64,000 bases of DNA from an uncultured Oscillospiraceae bacterium (GTDB lineage: Bacteria > Bacillota > Clostridia > Oscillospirales > Oscillospiraceae), in contig CAKTOB010000006.1 in NCBI GenBank assembly GCA_934589525.1, positions 39,403 to 103,402 on the forward strand. Direction: 5' to 3'. Below the pieces are notes generated by a model. The model did no database searches and was not told where the DNA came from. It saw nothing but the letters and a program-made list of their open reading frames with translations. The stretch's first letter is position 1. Each line of letters opens with the position of its first letter. The position numbers and the translations under genes are program-made. Positions 44,001 to 52,475 of the stretch are shown here, piece by piece.

Positions 44001-44866
44001 ACGGGATCGTCATCGTAGACAAGCCCCAGGGCTGGACCAGCCAGGATGTGACGGCCAGACTGCGCCGGGTGTTTTCCACCCGGCGCATCGGCCATGGAGG
44101 GACCTTAGACCCCATGGCCACCGGTGTCCTGCCGGTATTCGTAGGCCGGGCCACCCGAGGGGTAGAATTTTTTGAACATGCGGAAAAGACCTATGAGACC
44201 GTGCTGCGTTTAGGGCTTCAGACCGACACCCAAGACATTACAGGCACCGTTTTGGACCGGCGGGATGTAAACGTTACCGAAGAACAGCTTCTGGAAACCC
44301 TGGAGCGCTTCCGGGGGGAGATCCTACAGGTGCCCCCCATGTATTCCGCCCTGAAGGTCAACGGCCAGAAGCTCTGCGACCTGGCAAGAAAGGGCAAAGA
44401 AGTGGAACGAGCCCCCCGGCCCGTGACCATTCATGAGCTCACCCTCCTGTCCTTTGACGGCCAGGACGCCGCCCTCCGGGTCCGCTGCTCCAAGGGCACC
44501 TATATCCGCACCCTCTGCGAAGACATCGGCATTGCCCTGGGCAGCCTTGGCACCATGGCCTCCCTCCGCAGAACCCAGGCAGGAGACTATACCGCCGCCC
44601 AGTCCGTCCCCCTGGAGACCCTGCTGGAAGCGGCGCACCCGGAAGAATATCTGCTGCCCTTAGACAGCATGTTCCTCCAATACCCCGCCGTCACCCTCTC
44701 CCCCAACCAGGAAACCCGCTGCCGCAACGGCAACCCCTTCACCCGCCCCATGGAAGACGGCACCTACAGAGCCTACAGCCAAACCGGCGAATTTCTCATG
44801 CTTGCAAAGGTGGAAGACGGGGTTATGCGGACGGTGAAGAGCTTTTTCCAAGTGGAAAACAGTTAA
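43997..44866 (+). CDS. truB: tRNA pseudouridine(55) synthase TruB
   Basis: Makes pseudouridine 55 in the T loop of tRNAs. 289 residues from MNGIVIVDKPQGWTSQDVTA. The catalytic aspartate is Asp38 in GHGGTLDPMATGVLPV. Conserved YETVLRLGLQTDTQDITG and the C-terminal PUA-like part follow. Start overlaps nrnA stop (ATGA). The normal next gene, ribF, is separated by a 528-bp repeat mosaic. Confidence 0.96.
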   Translation: MNGIVIVDKPQGWTSQDVTARLRRVFSTRRIGHGGTLDPMATGVLPVFVGRATRGVEFFEHAEKTYETVLRLGLQTDTQDITGTVLDRRDVNVTEEQLLETLERFRGEILQVPPMYSALKVNGQKLCDLARKGKEVERAPRPVTIHELTLLSFDGQDAALRVRCSKGTYIRTLCEDIGIALGSLGTMASLRRTQAGDYTAAQSVPLETLLEAAHPEEYLLPLDSMFLQYPAVTLSPNQETRCRNGNPFTRPMEDGTYRAYSQTGEFLMLAKVEDGVMRTVKSFFQVENS

Positions 44867-45338
44867 CAGTTGACATTTTTTTAAAATTGACAATTGACAA
44901 TTTTTGGGGACGGACGTTCCAGGAATATATCGGTTAGAAAATATACCCCTCAGCGAAACCGTAGGGAACGGCCTGTGTGCCGTTCCGCACCTCTTCCTGG
45001 CGGGAACGCCTTGCCTCTCCCTATGGGAGAGGTGGCCGAGCGCAGCGAGGACGGAGAGGGTCTACGTTGAGGATTTAGGTGGACGTTCTTATTCAAAAAA
45101 CGCTGCAAGGCCCTCTCAGTCTCGGCTGCGCCGAGCCAGCTCTCCCAGAGGGAGAGCCAAGGGGCGGGGGGGTGGTTCCGGTTGTCCACAGGGGTTGTAA
45201 TTGCCACGCCCCGGAACGGCACATAGGCCGTTCCCTACGGTTTCGCTGTGGGGTGGGATGATAAACCAACGTATTTCAAAAGTGGAAACCTTCGTTGCTC
45301 AATAATTGACAATTGTCCATTGTCAATTGTCAATTTTC
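44866..45338. repeat. Intergenic mosaic between truB and ribF (mosaic 11)
   Basis: Bracketed by GACAATTG words (44869-44902) and a CAATTGTC array (45302-45337). Contains GGAACGGC-N6-GCCGTTCC (44966-44987 and 45212-45237), the CTCTCCCTATGGGAGAG...CTCGC element (45010-45062), and the CTCTCAGTCTCGGC...CTCTCCCAGAGGGAGAG element (45111-45163). No gene and no clear promoter for ribF were found. Confidence 0.8.
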
Positions 45339-45394
45339 CCATTATTTCGCTTATTCCGTATTTCCATACGTTACACATAAAGGACACATTACCC

Positions 45395-46297
45395 ATGAAT
45401 AGCTATATTTACGCGCTGGGTTTTTTTGACGGCGTCCATCTGGGCCATCAGGCGCTGTTGGATGCGGTGAAAAACCTGGCTTTGCCCGGCATGAGAGGTG
45501 TTGTCACCTTTTTGGATCACCCCGATACCCTGGTTCTGGGGCAGACCCCGGGGCTCATCAATACCCCGGAGGATCGGGAACTGCTTTTAAAACATTATGG
45601 CATGGATCGAATCGTTGCCCTGCCCTTTGACGAGAAAACCCGGTCCACCCCCTGGCAGGCCTTTCTGGAGGACCTTCGGGAACACCATGGTGCCGCCGGG
45701 TTCGTCTGCGGGGAGGATTTCCGCTTCGGGGCCAAGGGGGCGGGAAACGCCGCGCTTTTGGCGGGGTATTGTCGGGAGGCGGGGCTGCCCTTTGCCGTCA
45801 TGCCGGAGCAGACCGTGGACGGCTGCCGGGTCTCCTCTACCCGCATCCGGGAGCTTCTTGCCGAAGGAAAGATGGAACAGGCTGATGTCTGCATGGGCCA
45901 TCCCTATATCCTCACCGGCACCGTGGTCCACGGCCACCAGCTGGGCAGGACTTTGGGCATCCCCACCGCCAATCTGGCCTTTCCCAAGGGACTGGCCATC
46001 CCCAGATTCGGGGTCTACGGCTGCACCACCTATATTGACGGGAAAACCTATCTGGCGGTGACCAACCTGGGCACCCGGCCTACGGTGGAGGGCCGCCACA
46101 TAACCGTGGAGCCCTGGATATTGGACTATGAGGGGGACCTGTACGGCCGGACCGTGACATTGGAATTTCACTGCTTCCTCCGGCCGGAACGAAAATTCTC
46201 GTCTCTCGAGGAGCTGAAAACCACCATTCTGGGCAACGCCCAGGAGCTCCGGGACCGGGCGGGGGACTTCCCCTGCTTCCTGGAGGAACGGTATTAA
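45395..46297 (+). CDS. ribF: Bifunctional riboflavin kinase/FAD synthetase
   Basis: Makes FMN and FAD. 300 residues from MNSYIYALGFFDGVHLGHQAL. The FAD-synthetase half has GFFDGVHLGH, FVCGEDFRFGAKGAG and the SSTRIRELLAEGKM motif. The riboflavin-kinase half has GHQLGRTLGIPTANLAFP and FGVYGCTTYIDGK with TNLGTRPTV. The ribosome site is weak (AAGGA, 11 bases upstream). Upstream in-frame codons are repeat-derived and excluded. Confidence 0.95.
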   Translation: MNSYIYALGFFDGVHLGHQALLDAVKNLALPGMRGVVTFLDHPDTLVLGQTPGLINTPEDRELLLKHYGMDRIVALPFDEKTRSTPWQAFLEDLREHHGAAGFVCGEDFRFGAKGAGNAALLAGYCREAGLPFAVMPEQTVDGCRVSSTRIRELLAEGKMEQADVCMGHPYILTGTVVHGHQLGRTLGIPTANLAFPKGLAIPRFGVYGCTTYIDGKTYLAVTNLGTRPTVEGRHITVEPWILDYEGDLYGRTVTLEFHCFLRPERKFSSLEELKTTILGNAQELRDRAGDFPCFLEERY

Positions 46298-46319
46298 AGA
46301 AGAATTCAAATTTGCAAAC

Positions 46320-46348
46320 TTGTATTTATATTCAAAATCCGCTATAAT
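46320..46348 (+). promoter_or_regulatory. Promoter of the capA-sigma-like operon
   Basis: TTGTAT (46320-46325), 17-bp spacer, TATAAT (46343-46348), 31 bp before the capA start codon. Confidence 0.7.
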
Positions 46349-46379
46349 AAAGAAAATGTACGAAAAGGGGTGACGGTTT

Positions 46380-47708
46380 ATGGGTTTGGAAGACGACGAG
46401 CTGGAACGACGCAGACAGAAACGGGCCCAGGCCAAGCGGCTTCAGCGCAAACGGAAGACCCGGACGCTGCTGCTGACGGGGGTAGCCCTGCTGGTGCTCA
46501 TCGGCTGCGGCATCACCATCGGGAAGCTGGCCACCGGGGAAAAGGATACTGTGGCGGCATCGGATGCCACTGCCGCCACCGCCGCCACCACCGCCACCAC
46601 CGCCCCGGCTGCCACCGAGGCCACCCAGGAGACCACCCCGGGTCGGCGCAGCAAAAATCCCATTACCACCATCCACATCCGGGCGGTGGGGGACCTGAAC
46701 ATCACCAACGCCTCCGTGGATGCGGGTATTGCCGTCACGGGCTACGATTTCACCCGGGCCTTCCGGGATGTGGCCGCGGAACTGGCGGATGCGGATATTA
46801 CGGTGATGAACATCGAGGGCAACTTCTGCGGAGAGCCCTACGGTTCGGAGACCGCCTCCGCCCCTACGGAGCTGCTGACCTATTTAAAATCCGCCGGTGT
46901 GGACCTGGTGCAGATGGCCAACTCCTTTTCCGTCTATAACGGCCTCATCGGCCTGAATACCACCCTCAATAACATCCGCTCCGCGGGCATTGAGCCCCTG
47001 GGGGCCTATGGCAAGACCTCGGACTTCCACAAAACCGGGGGCTACACCATCTGCGACATCCAGGGCATCAAGGTGGCCTTTGTGGCCTTTACCAAGGGCG
47101 TGGGCGGCATGGGCATGCCTGCGGGCAGCGAGGAGTGCGTGAACCTGCTCTATGAAGACTACGACTCCAACTACACCAAGATCAACAAAAAGGGCATCAC
47201 CTCCATTCTCTCGGACGTGGCCAAGGAAAAGCCGGATCTCACCGTTGCCATGCTCCACTGGGGCAGCGAAAACAACGACCAGATCTCCAAAACCCAGACC
47301 CAGATCGCCGAACTGATGATGAAAAACGGGGTGGACGTGATCCTGGGCACCCATCCCCATCTGGTGCAGCAGATCGAGCTCAACGAGAAAAACGGAACCC
47401 TGATCGCCTATTCCCTGGGGGACTTCTTTGGTGACGCCACCCTGGGCGGCTCCAACTATTCCGTCATCCTGGATGTGGAAGTTACCAAAGACGCGGACCT
47501 TAAAACCACCAAGGTCACGAACTACAGCTATATTCCCATTTATACCACCAAGGAAGCCGAAGGCGACGGCTACCGCCGGGTGGTCCGGACCAAGGAAGCC
47601 ATGTACGCCTACGAAAACAACTATGTGGACAAAGTAACGGCGGACTGCTACACCGCCATGAAAAAATCTCTGGAGCGTATCGAAAAACGTATCTCCGGCG
47701 AGGGATAA
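46380..47708 (+). CDS. CapA-family membrane-anchored metallophosphatase-like protein
   Basis: 442 residues. A basic cytoplasmic start (RRRQKRAQAKRLQRKRKTR), one membrane helix (about 29-49), an Ala/Thr-rich linker (about 55-85), then an extracellular CapA domain. The CapA marks are HIRAVGDLNI, DADITVMNIEGNF, MANSFSVYNG, AMLHWGSENN and VILGTHPHLVQQIE. Relatives act in poly-gamma-glutamate capsule or in wall-related steps; no other capsule genes are nearby, so its substrate is unknown. GGGGTGA precedes the ATG. Fifteen bp before the next gene. Confidence 0.85.
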   Translation: MGLEDDELERRRQKRAQAKRLQRKRKTRTLLLTGVALLVLIGCGITIGKLATGEKDTVAASDATAATAATTATTAPAATEATQETTPGRRSKNPITTIHIRAVGDLNITNASVDAGIAVTGYDFTRAFRDVAAELADADITVMNIEGNFCGEPYGSETASAPTELLTYLKSAGVDLVQMANSFSVYNGLIGLNTTLNNIRSAGIEPLGAYGKTSDFHKTGGYTICDIQGIKVAFVAFTKGVGGMGMPAGSEECVNLLYEDYDSNYTKINKKGITSILSDVAKEKPDLTVAMLHWGSENNDQISKTQTQIAELMMKNGVDVILGTHPHLVQQIELNEKNGTLIAYSLGDFFGDATLGGSNYSVILDVEVTKDADLKTTKVTNYSYIPIYTTKEAEGDGYRRVVRTKEAMYAYENNYVDKVTADCYTAMKKSLERIEKRISGEG

Positions 47709-47723
47709 GCGGGAGGAAAAAAC

Positions 47724-48710
47724 ATGAACAAGGAATCCTTAAATGAATATATTTTCGCCGCCCAGCGGGGAGACCGGGAAGCCCTGGTAGAGTTGCTGAC
47801 CTATTCCTGGGGCGTTGTCAGCTACCAGTGCGGCAAGCTCCTGCCCTCCCGGCAGTCCGCGGAGAAAATGACCACCGTGGTGCTGAAAACCCTGGCGGAA
47901 AAGCTGGACACCCTGCAAGACCCCCGGCAGTTCTTCAACTGGCTGGGCAGGATCACCGCGGTCCGCTGTATGCGTGTCCGGGCCACCCTCCTTGAAAACG
48001 GCCAGGGAGAGGACGGAAACCAGAATCAGAATTTCAGCTTCCCCAGCATGGATTTAAACAAGGCGGAAACCGCCCAGGTGGCCGTGATGCTCACAGACCT
48101 TTTGGAGGACCGGCAGCGGCTGGGCCTGTATCTCTACAGCCTCAGCGGCCTGAGCCCCAAGTCCATTTCCCAGCTCACCGGCGTGCCCGAAGAGCAGGTC
48201 TCCCGGGACATCGCCCTGGGCCAGCGGGCGGTGCAAAAGCAGATGGGCCTCTATGCCTCCCAGGGTGTCCACTTCACCCAGGCTGACAGTCTCCCCGCCC
48301 TGCTGCGGACGGACATGCTGCTCCACCAAGACCCGGAACAGGCGGAGGCCCTGGTCTATTCCATCCTGGGTAGCCTGACCCTGCCCACCCCCAAGGCGGC
48401 CCCCAAGTCCGCACCCAAAGCCGCCCCCCGGCAGCCCGCCCAGCGCCCGGCCCAGCCCGCCCAGACCCGGCAGCCCCCCAGACCCCAGGCAGCGCCCCAA
48501 AGGGCCCCCCAGAGCCGGGGCAGTCAGAAAAAAAGCGAGGCAAAGCTGGTCAGGACCCTGGCCATCATCGCCGCCCTCCTGGCCCTGATTCTCCTGGTCT
48601 CCCTGGGCATCCTCTTCGTAAAAAACAAAAAAGCCAACACCACCCTGTCCCGCCCCATCCCCACCGCCTACATCCAAATGGCCGGGGCGGAGAACGGCAT
48701 CCGGATATGA
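47724..48710 (+). CDS. Sigma-factor-like protein fused to a C-terminal membrane helix
   Basis: 328 residues. The N-terminal part (about 1-95) resembles sigma region 2: YIFAAQRGDREALVELLTYSWG and LQDPRQFFNWLGRITAVRCM. A region-4-like helix-turn-helix follows (LSPKSISQLTGVPEEQVSRDI). Then comes a Pro/Ala/Gln linker (about 215-275), a membrane helix (LAIIAALLALILLVSLGILF) and a short outer tail. The fusion means the sigma-like part is held at the membrane, unlike normal soluble sigma factors. Promoter-binding activity is not proven. Follows capA by 15 bp and ends in a strong terminator. Confidence 0.75.
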   Translation: MNKESLNEYIFAAQRGDREALVELLTYSWGVVSYQCGKLLPSRQSAEKMTTVVLKTLAEKLDTLQDPRQFFNWLGRITAVRCMRVRATLLENGQGEDGNQNQNFSFPSMDLNKAETAQVAVMLTDLLEDRQRLGLYLYSLSGLSPKSISQLTGVPEEQVSRDIALGQRAVQKQMGLYASQGVHFTQADSLPALLRTDMLLHQDPEQAEALVYSILGSLTLPTPKAAPKSAPKAAPRQPAQRPAQPAQTRQPPRPQAAPQRAPQSRGSQKKSEAKLVRTLAIIAALLALILLVSLGILFVKNKKANTTLSRPIPTAYIQMAGAENGIRI

Positions 48711-48715
48711 AACAA

Positions 48716-48762
48716 GCCCCCCAGGATTTCGGGAACCCTCGATCCTGGGGGGCAGCTTTTTT
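48716..48762 (+). terminator. Terminator after the sigma-like gene
   Basis: Stem GCCCCCCAGGAT/ATCCTGGGGGGC (48716-48727, 48742-48753), then AGCTTTTTTA. Confidence 0.92.
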
Positions 48763-49200
48763 AAATTGACAATTGACAATGGACAATTGACAATTGGTTT
48801 TAGTTGACAGTTGACAGTTGACAGTTGACAGTTGACAGTTGACAGTTTTTGAGAACGGACGTGTCCGTTTTTGGAATGCGTCGTGTAGAAAAATATACCC
48901 CCCAGCGAAACCGTAGGGAACGGCCTATGTGCCGTTCCGCTGCGTGGCAATTATAACCTGTGTGGACAAAACGGAACCACTCCCGCCCCTTGGCTCTCCC
49001 TCTGGGAGAGCTGTCACCGCAGGTGACTGAGAGGGTCTTGCAGCGTTATTGGTACCATCAACGTTGACCCTCTCCGTCCTCGCTGCGCTCGGCCACCTCT
49101 CCCATAGGGAGAGGCAAGGGGTGGTGCTCCGCGCAACGTCCCGAATACAACCCGTGCGGGTGAACGGTACGACCCAATACACGGAACCCAATGAACAATG
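48763..49200. repeat. Intergenic mosaic, left part (mosaic 12a)
   Basis: A long GACAATTG array passing into seven or so tandem GACAGTT units (48767-48848), then GGAACGGC-N6-GCCGTTCC (48918-48940), the CTCTCCC/GTCACC element (48989-49037) and the GACCCTCTCCG...CTCTCCC element (49065-49120). No gene is seen up to the toxin locus. Confidence 0.8.
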
Positions 49201-49213
49201 CCCCATCCGCCCG

Positions 49214-49242
49214 TTGACAAAAACGCAAAACTGGGGTATAGT
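49214..49242 (+). promoter_or_regulatory. Antitoxin RNA promoter
   Basis: TTGACA (49214-49219), 17-bp spacer, TATAGT (49237-49242), a near-consensus promoter. Confidence 0.8.
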
Positions 49243-49248
49243 AAGAAT

Positions 49249-49342
49249 ACAAAGGGTGCCACCAGCAGGTCGGCTCCCCAAGGTTCTCATGAAGAGATAA
49301 TCGTTACTTTGGAGAGATGGCGATTATCTCTTCTTGTTGTTA
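49249..49342 (+). ncRNA. Predicted antitoxin RNA of the holin-like toxin
   Basis: About 90 nt from near 49249 to a terminator: stem AGAGATAATCG/CGATTATCTCT (49293-49303 and 49321-49331), then TCTTGTTGTT. It overlaps the last codons and 3' end of the convergent toxin mRNA. Near its 5' end is GGTGCCACCAGCA, also present near the 5' end of the toxin mRNA. Confidence 0.7.
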
Positions 49343-49413
49343 TCCTGGCAAACCAGGGCAATGACAGCCACAAGAAACATACCGAATTGGAACAATTCTG
49401 ACCATGTAACCAT
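49324..49413 (-). CDS. Holin-like type I toxin (29 residues)
   Basis: ATG at 49413 with AAGGGGGGTG upstream. The product starts MVTWSELFQFGMFLVAVIA and ends in a charged tail CQDNNKKR. A single hydrophobic helix plus short basic tail is the pattern of the putative holin-like toxins (TxpA-like group) of Firmicutes, which damage the membrane when not silenced. The mRNA leader contains GCCCCC opposite the ribosome site GGGGGG, so it may hide its own start. The antitoxin RNA converges on its 3' end. Too short for usual gene finders. Confidence 0.8.
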   Translation of the reverse strand: MVTWSELFQFGMFLVAVIALVCQDNNKKR

Positions 49414-49513
49414 ACCGCCACCCCCCTTCTATATGAACGGGGGCAAAAAGAAGTGGATCACCCCCGAAAAAATCCGGGGAACCGCCTGCCGGGGTGCTGG
49501 TGGCACCGCTGGC

Positions 49514-49542
49514 AGCATAACACAAACAACGACAAATTGCAA
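49514..49542 (-). promoter_or_regulatory. Toxin mRNA promoter
   Basis: Minus strand TTGCAA (49537-49542), 17-bp spacer, TATGCT (49514-49519). Just upstream lies a long inverted repeat, GCAACATGGAGGG (49542-49554) with CCCCTCCATGTTGC (49590-49603). Confidence 0.6.
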
Positions 49543-49619
49543 GCAACATGGAGGGATCTTTTGCGTGGAATCAACGGCCGCGTAAGAAGACCCCTCCATG
49601 TTGCTTTATCTGTGGTTTG

Positions 49620-50100
49620 GAATACGTCGGTTCAAAAATACTCCAATCAGCGAAACCGTAGGGAACGACCTATGTGCCGTTCCGGGGGCGTAACGAATAT
49701 AACCCGTGTGGTTGAATGGTACCACGCAATGTAGCGGCGATGATTCATCGCCATGCCACGTTGAAAATAGAACCTGTGTGGATGAACGGAACCACCCCCG
49801 ATATGTCATCCCGACCGAGTGAAACGAGCGGAGGGATCTACTCAAGCAGCAAGTTCTACCTTACGCAGGTTATTTTTGCAACTTGAGTAGATTCCTCCGC
49901 TCGCTGACGCTCGGTCGGAATGACATACGTTTTTGCATTGGTTGTTGCAAATTCGAATGTACCACGATGCCGGCCCCCGGGGCCGGATGGCGATGAATCA
50001 TCGCCGCTACATTGGGTGTACCGTGTATTGCGTGGTACCGTTCAACCGCACGGGTTGTAATTGCAACGTGGCGGGCGGCTGGTAGCCGGGTGTACCGCAT
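49620..50100. repeat. Intergenic mosaic, right part (mosaic 12b)
   Basis: GGAACG...CGTTCC element (49660-49683), GTAGCGGCGATGATTCATCGCC (49732-49753), a complete 122-bp foldback element (49804-49925) with ends TGTCATCCCGACCGAG and CTCGGTCGGAATGACA, CCGGCCCCCGGGGCCGG (49971-49987), GGCGATGAATCATCGCC (49989-50005), and a partial GGCGGGCGGCTGGTAGCC (50069-50086). No gene is seen. Confidence 0.8.
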
Positions 50101-50137
50101 TGCGGGAGAAACCAACTCCGCTTCGCAAACCCCCAAA

Positions 50138-51265
50138 TCACAGCCCCTGGATGAAGGCTTCCAGCCGGTTCAGGCTCTCGGTGAGGTCCCGGTCGCTGTA
50201 GCAATAGGACAGGCGGATATAGCCCTCGCAGCCGAAGCAGGTGCCGGGGACGGCGGCAAGGCCCCCTTCTTTGACCAGGCGCAGGCAGAACTCCCAGGAG
50301 GGGATGCCGAATTTTTGAATGCTGGGGAAAACGTAAAAGGCACCCTGAGGGTCGGGGTACTCAAGACCCATTTGGGTCAGGCGGGTGCAGACATAGTCCC
50401 GGCGGCGGCGGTAGAGGGCCCGGGTGGGGGCGGTGTCTTGCTCCAGGGCCGTTTCCGCCGCGGTTTGCAGGAAGGTGGGCACGGCGGCAATCTGAGCGGC
50501 GCTCAGCAGGAGCAGCCGCTGCAACAGCGGTTCCGGGCACACCAGATAACCGATGCGCCAGCCCGTCATGGCGTAGGGCTTGGAAAAGCTCTGGCAGAGA
50601 ATGGTGTTGTCTTTTAAGGCTTCATCTAGGGACAGGTCTTCACAGGGCCCGTAGACCAGCTGGTTATAGACGTTGTCGCAGATCAGGTACAGGTCCCGCT
50701 CCAGGACGGCTTCCTTGACCGCCTCCAGGCTCTCCCGGTTCAGAATGACCCCTGTGGGGTTGCAGGGGGAGTTTAAAACAATGGCCTTGGTTTTCTCCGT
50801 CAGGCAGGCATTTAAGCTCTGGCGGGTGATTTGGAAATCCGTTTTGCTGACGTCTAAAAACACGCTCTCCGCCCCGGCGGCGGTGGTGATGGTATCGTAG
50901 AGGGAGAAGGCCGGGGTGGGGATGACCACCTGGTCCCCGGGGTTTAATATCCCCGTGAGGGCCGTATACAGGGCCTGGGTGGCCCCCACGGTCACCAGCA
51001 CCTCTTCCGGGGTGGTGTTCCTTCCCCGGGCAGTCTCAAAGGCGGCAATGGCCGTCCGGAGTGTCAGTGTTCCCTGGTTGGGGGCATAGTGGGTCTGGCC
51101 CTCTTCCAGGGCCTTTATGGCCGCGCGCTTGATGGGCTCCGGGGTGGGCAGGTCCGGCTCTCCGATGGTCAGCATCCGGCAGTCCGGAGTGGCCTTGGCC
51201 AGATTGGTAAACACCCGGATGCCGCTGCGGGTCAGGGTCTCCAGATTTCTGTTTCCGGGCATCAT
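50138..51265 (-). CDS. patA: Aminotransferase PatA, probable N-acetyl-diaminopimelate aminotransferase
   Basis: Fold-type I PLP enzyme, 375 residues. Conserved ITIGEPDLPTPEPIK-like start (LTIGEPDLPTPEPIKRA), NSPCNPTGVI, and the PLP lysine in SFSKPYAMTGWRIGYL. C-terminal substrate arginine region YIRLSYCYSD. General class I/II aminotransferases look alike, but its coupling (4-bp overlap) to an N-acetyl-diaminopimelate deacetylase-like gene and the divergent dapH point to the acetylated lysine/DAP pathway. Confidence 0.85.
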   Translation of the reverse strand: MMPGNRNLETLTRSGIRVFTNLAKATPDCRMLTIGEPDLPTPEPIKRAAIKALEEGQTHYAPNQGTLTLRTAIAAFETARGRNTTPEEVLVTVGATQALYTALTGILNPGDQVVIPTPAFSLYDTITTAAGAESVFLDVSKTDFQITRQSLNACLTEKTKAIVLNSPCNPTGVILNRESLEAVKEAVLERDLYLICDNVYNQLVYGPCEDLSLDEALKDNTILCQSFSKPYAMTGWRIGYLVCPEPLLQRLLLLSAAQIAAVPTFLQTAAETALEQDTAPTRALYRRRRDYVCTRLTQMGLEYPDPQGAFYVFPSIQKFGIPSWEFCLRLVKEGGLAAVPGTCFGCEGYIRLSYCYSDRDLTESLNRLEAFIQGL

Positions 51266-52350
51266 TGGTAATTCTCCGCCAATTCCTCAAAGAAATCCGC
51301 GCCTTTCAGCAGGATTTCTTCGTTAAAGTTAAAGGTGTCGCTGTGCAGCGCCGCGGTGTCCCCCACCCCCAGGAAGAAGAACATACCGGGCAGGGACTTC
51401 TGATACCAGGAGAAGTCCTCGGCGGTCATGGTGGGGCCCTCCAGCTCGAAGAAGCCAACGGCCTTCTGCACCCGGCTGTGCAGGTCCGGGGGGTTCATGA
51501 CCGCAGGGTAGCCCTCGGTCATATAGACGTTGACGGTGCAGCCGTAGGCCCGCTCAATATCTTTTGCAATGGAGACGATGCCCGCCCGGATGGAATAGAA
51601 CACCTCGTCCTGGAAGGCCCGGAGAGACCCCTCCATATGGGTATGGTCCGACAGGGCGTTGCATACCGTGCCGCTTTCGAATTTGCCGAATTTCAGAAGC
51701 CTGAAAATATTCTTGGGCATGGCCCCCACCAGCTTCATGACCCGCTGGTAGAAGTCCACTCCCGCGGCCAATGCGTCCACGCCCTCCTGGGCCTTGGCGA
51801 TGTGGGCGGTTTTGCCGTAGATGTCCACCCGGACCTCGCAGGACCGGGCCATCATCTCGTTTTTCCGGCTGGCGATCATGCCCTCCGGCAGCTGGGGCCA
51901 CAGGTGGAGGCCGAAAATGGCCTGGACCTTATGGGCCCGGAACACCCCGGTGGCGCACAGGTCCTTGGCTCCGCCGGTGGTCTCCTCCGCGGGCTGGAAC
52001 ACCAGCAGCACATTGTGGGGCAGGTCCTTTTTGTCGCTTAGCCGCCGGGCCAGCTCCAGCAAAATGGCCATATGGCCGTCATGGCCGCAGGCGTGCATGC
52101 AGCCCTCGTGCTCCGAGCGATAGTCCACCCGGTTCCGCTCCTGAATGGGCAGGGCATCCGCATCGGCCCGGAAGGCCACGGCCTCCTTTTTGCCGAAGTC
52201 AAAATAGGCACACAGGGCACTTTCCATGGGGGAAAAGACCTTGCAGTTCAGCTTTTCCAGGGATGCGCGGAGATAGGCCATGGTTTGGGGCAGCTGCCGG
52301 TCCAGCTCCGGGATCCGGTGCAGGGCGCGGCGGTCATCGATCAGTTGCAT
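51262..52350 (-). CDS. dapL: M20 amidohydrolase, probable N-acetyldiaminopimelate deacetylase
   Basis: 362 residues from MQLIDDRRALHRIPELD; GGAGG is eight bases upstream. A longer frame to 52380 is ruled out because that ATG overlaps the -10 of the promoter at 52379-52407. Metal-binding marks of the M20 family are CMHACGHDGHM and FQPAEETTGGAK, followed by HLWPQLPEGMI and the late MTAEDFSWYQ. The B. subtilis gene order dapH-dapL plus patA supports the DAP role over other aminoacylase functions. Confidence 0.83.
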   Translation of the reverse strand: MQLIDDRRALHRIPELDRQLPQTMAYLRASLEKLNCKVFSPMESALCAYFDFGKKEAVAFRADADALPIQERNRVDYRSEHEGCMHACGHDGHMAILLELARRLSDKKDLPHNVLLVFQPAEETTGGAKDLCATGVFRAHKVQAIFGLHLWPQLPEGMIASRKNEMMARSCEVRVDIYGKTAHIAKAQEGVDALAAGVDFYQRVMKLVGAMPKNIFRLLKFGKFESGTVCNALSDHTHMEGSLRAFQDEVFYSIRAGIVSIAKDIERAYGCTVNVYMTEGYPAVMNPPDLHSRVQKAVGFFELEGPTMTAEDFSWYQKSLPGMFFFLGVGDTAALHSDTFNFNEEILLKGADFFEELAENYQ

Positions 52351-52378
52351 AACATTCGCCTCCGGTTTTTTTGCCTCC

Positions 52379-52407
52379 ATTATATGCCCTTTGGGGGTCA
52401 GTGTCAA
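52379..52407 (-). promoter_or_regulatory. Promoter of dapL-patA
   Basis: Minus strand TTGACA (52402-52407), 17-bp spacer, TATAAT (52379-52384): a full consensus promoter, placed so that the transcript starts just before the ribosome site of dapL. Confidence 0.88.
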
Positions 52408-52475
52408 TTTCCCCTTGTGCTTTTTCCGAAAAAGTGATACCATAAATGAAAGATTCTGAAAAGGAGCAAGCGCAT

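Noticed and set aside
48767..48848. Tandem GACAGTT/GACAATT units as a possible CRISPR array
   Set aside because: Units are 7 bp and contiguous, with no spacers, and no cas genes are present.
52351..52443. Longer N-terminus of the dapL product
   Set aside because: The upstream ATG at 52380 overlaps the -10 TATAAT, so it cannot be in the transcript from that promoter.
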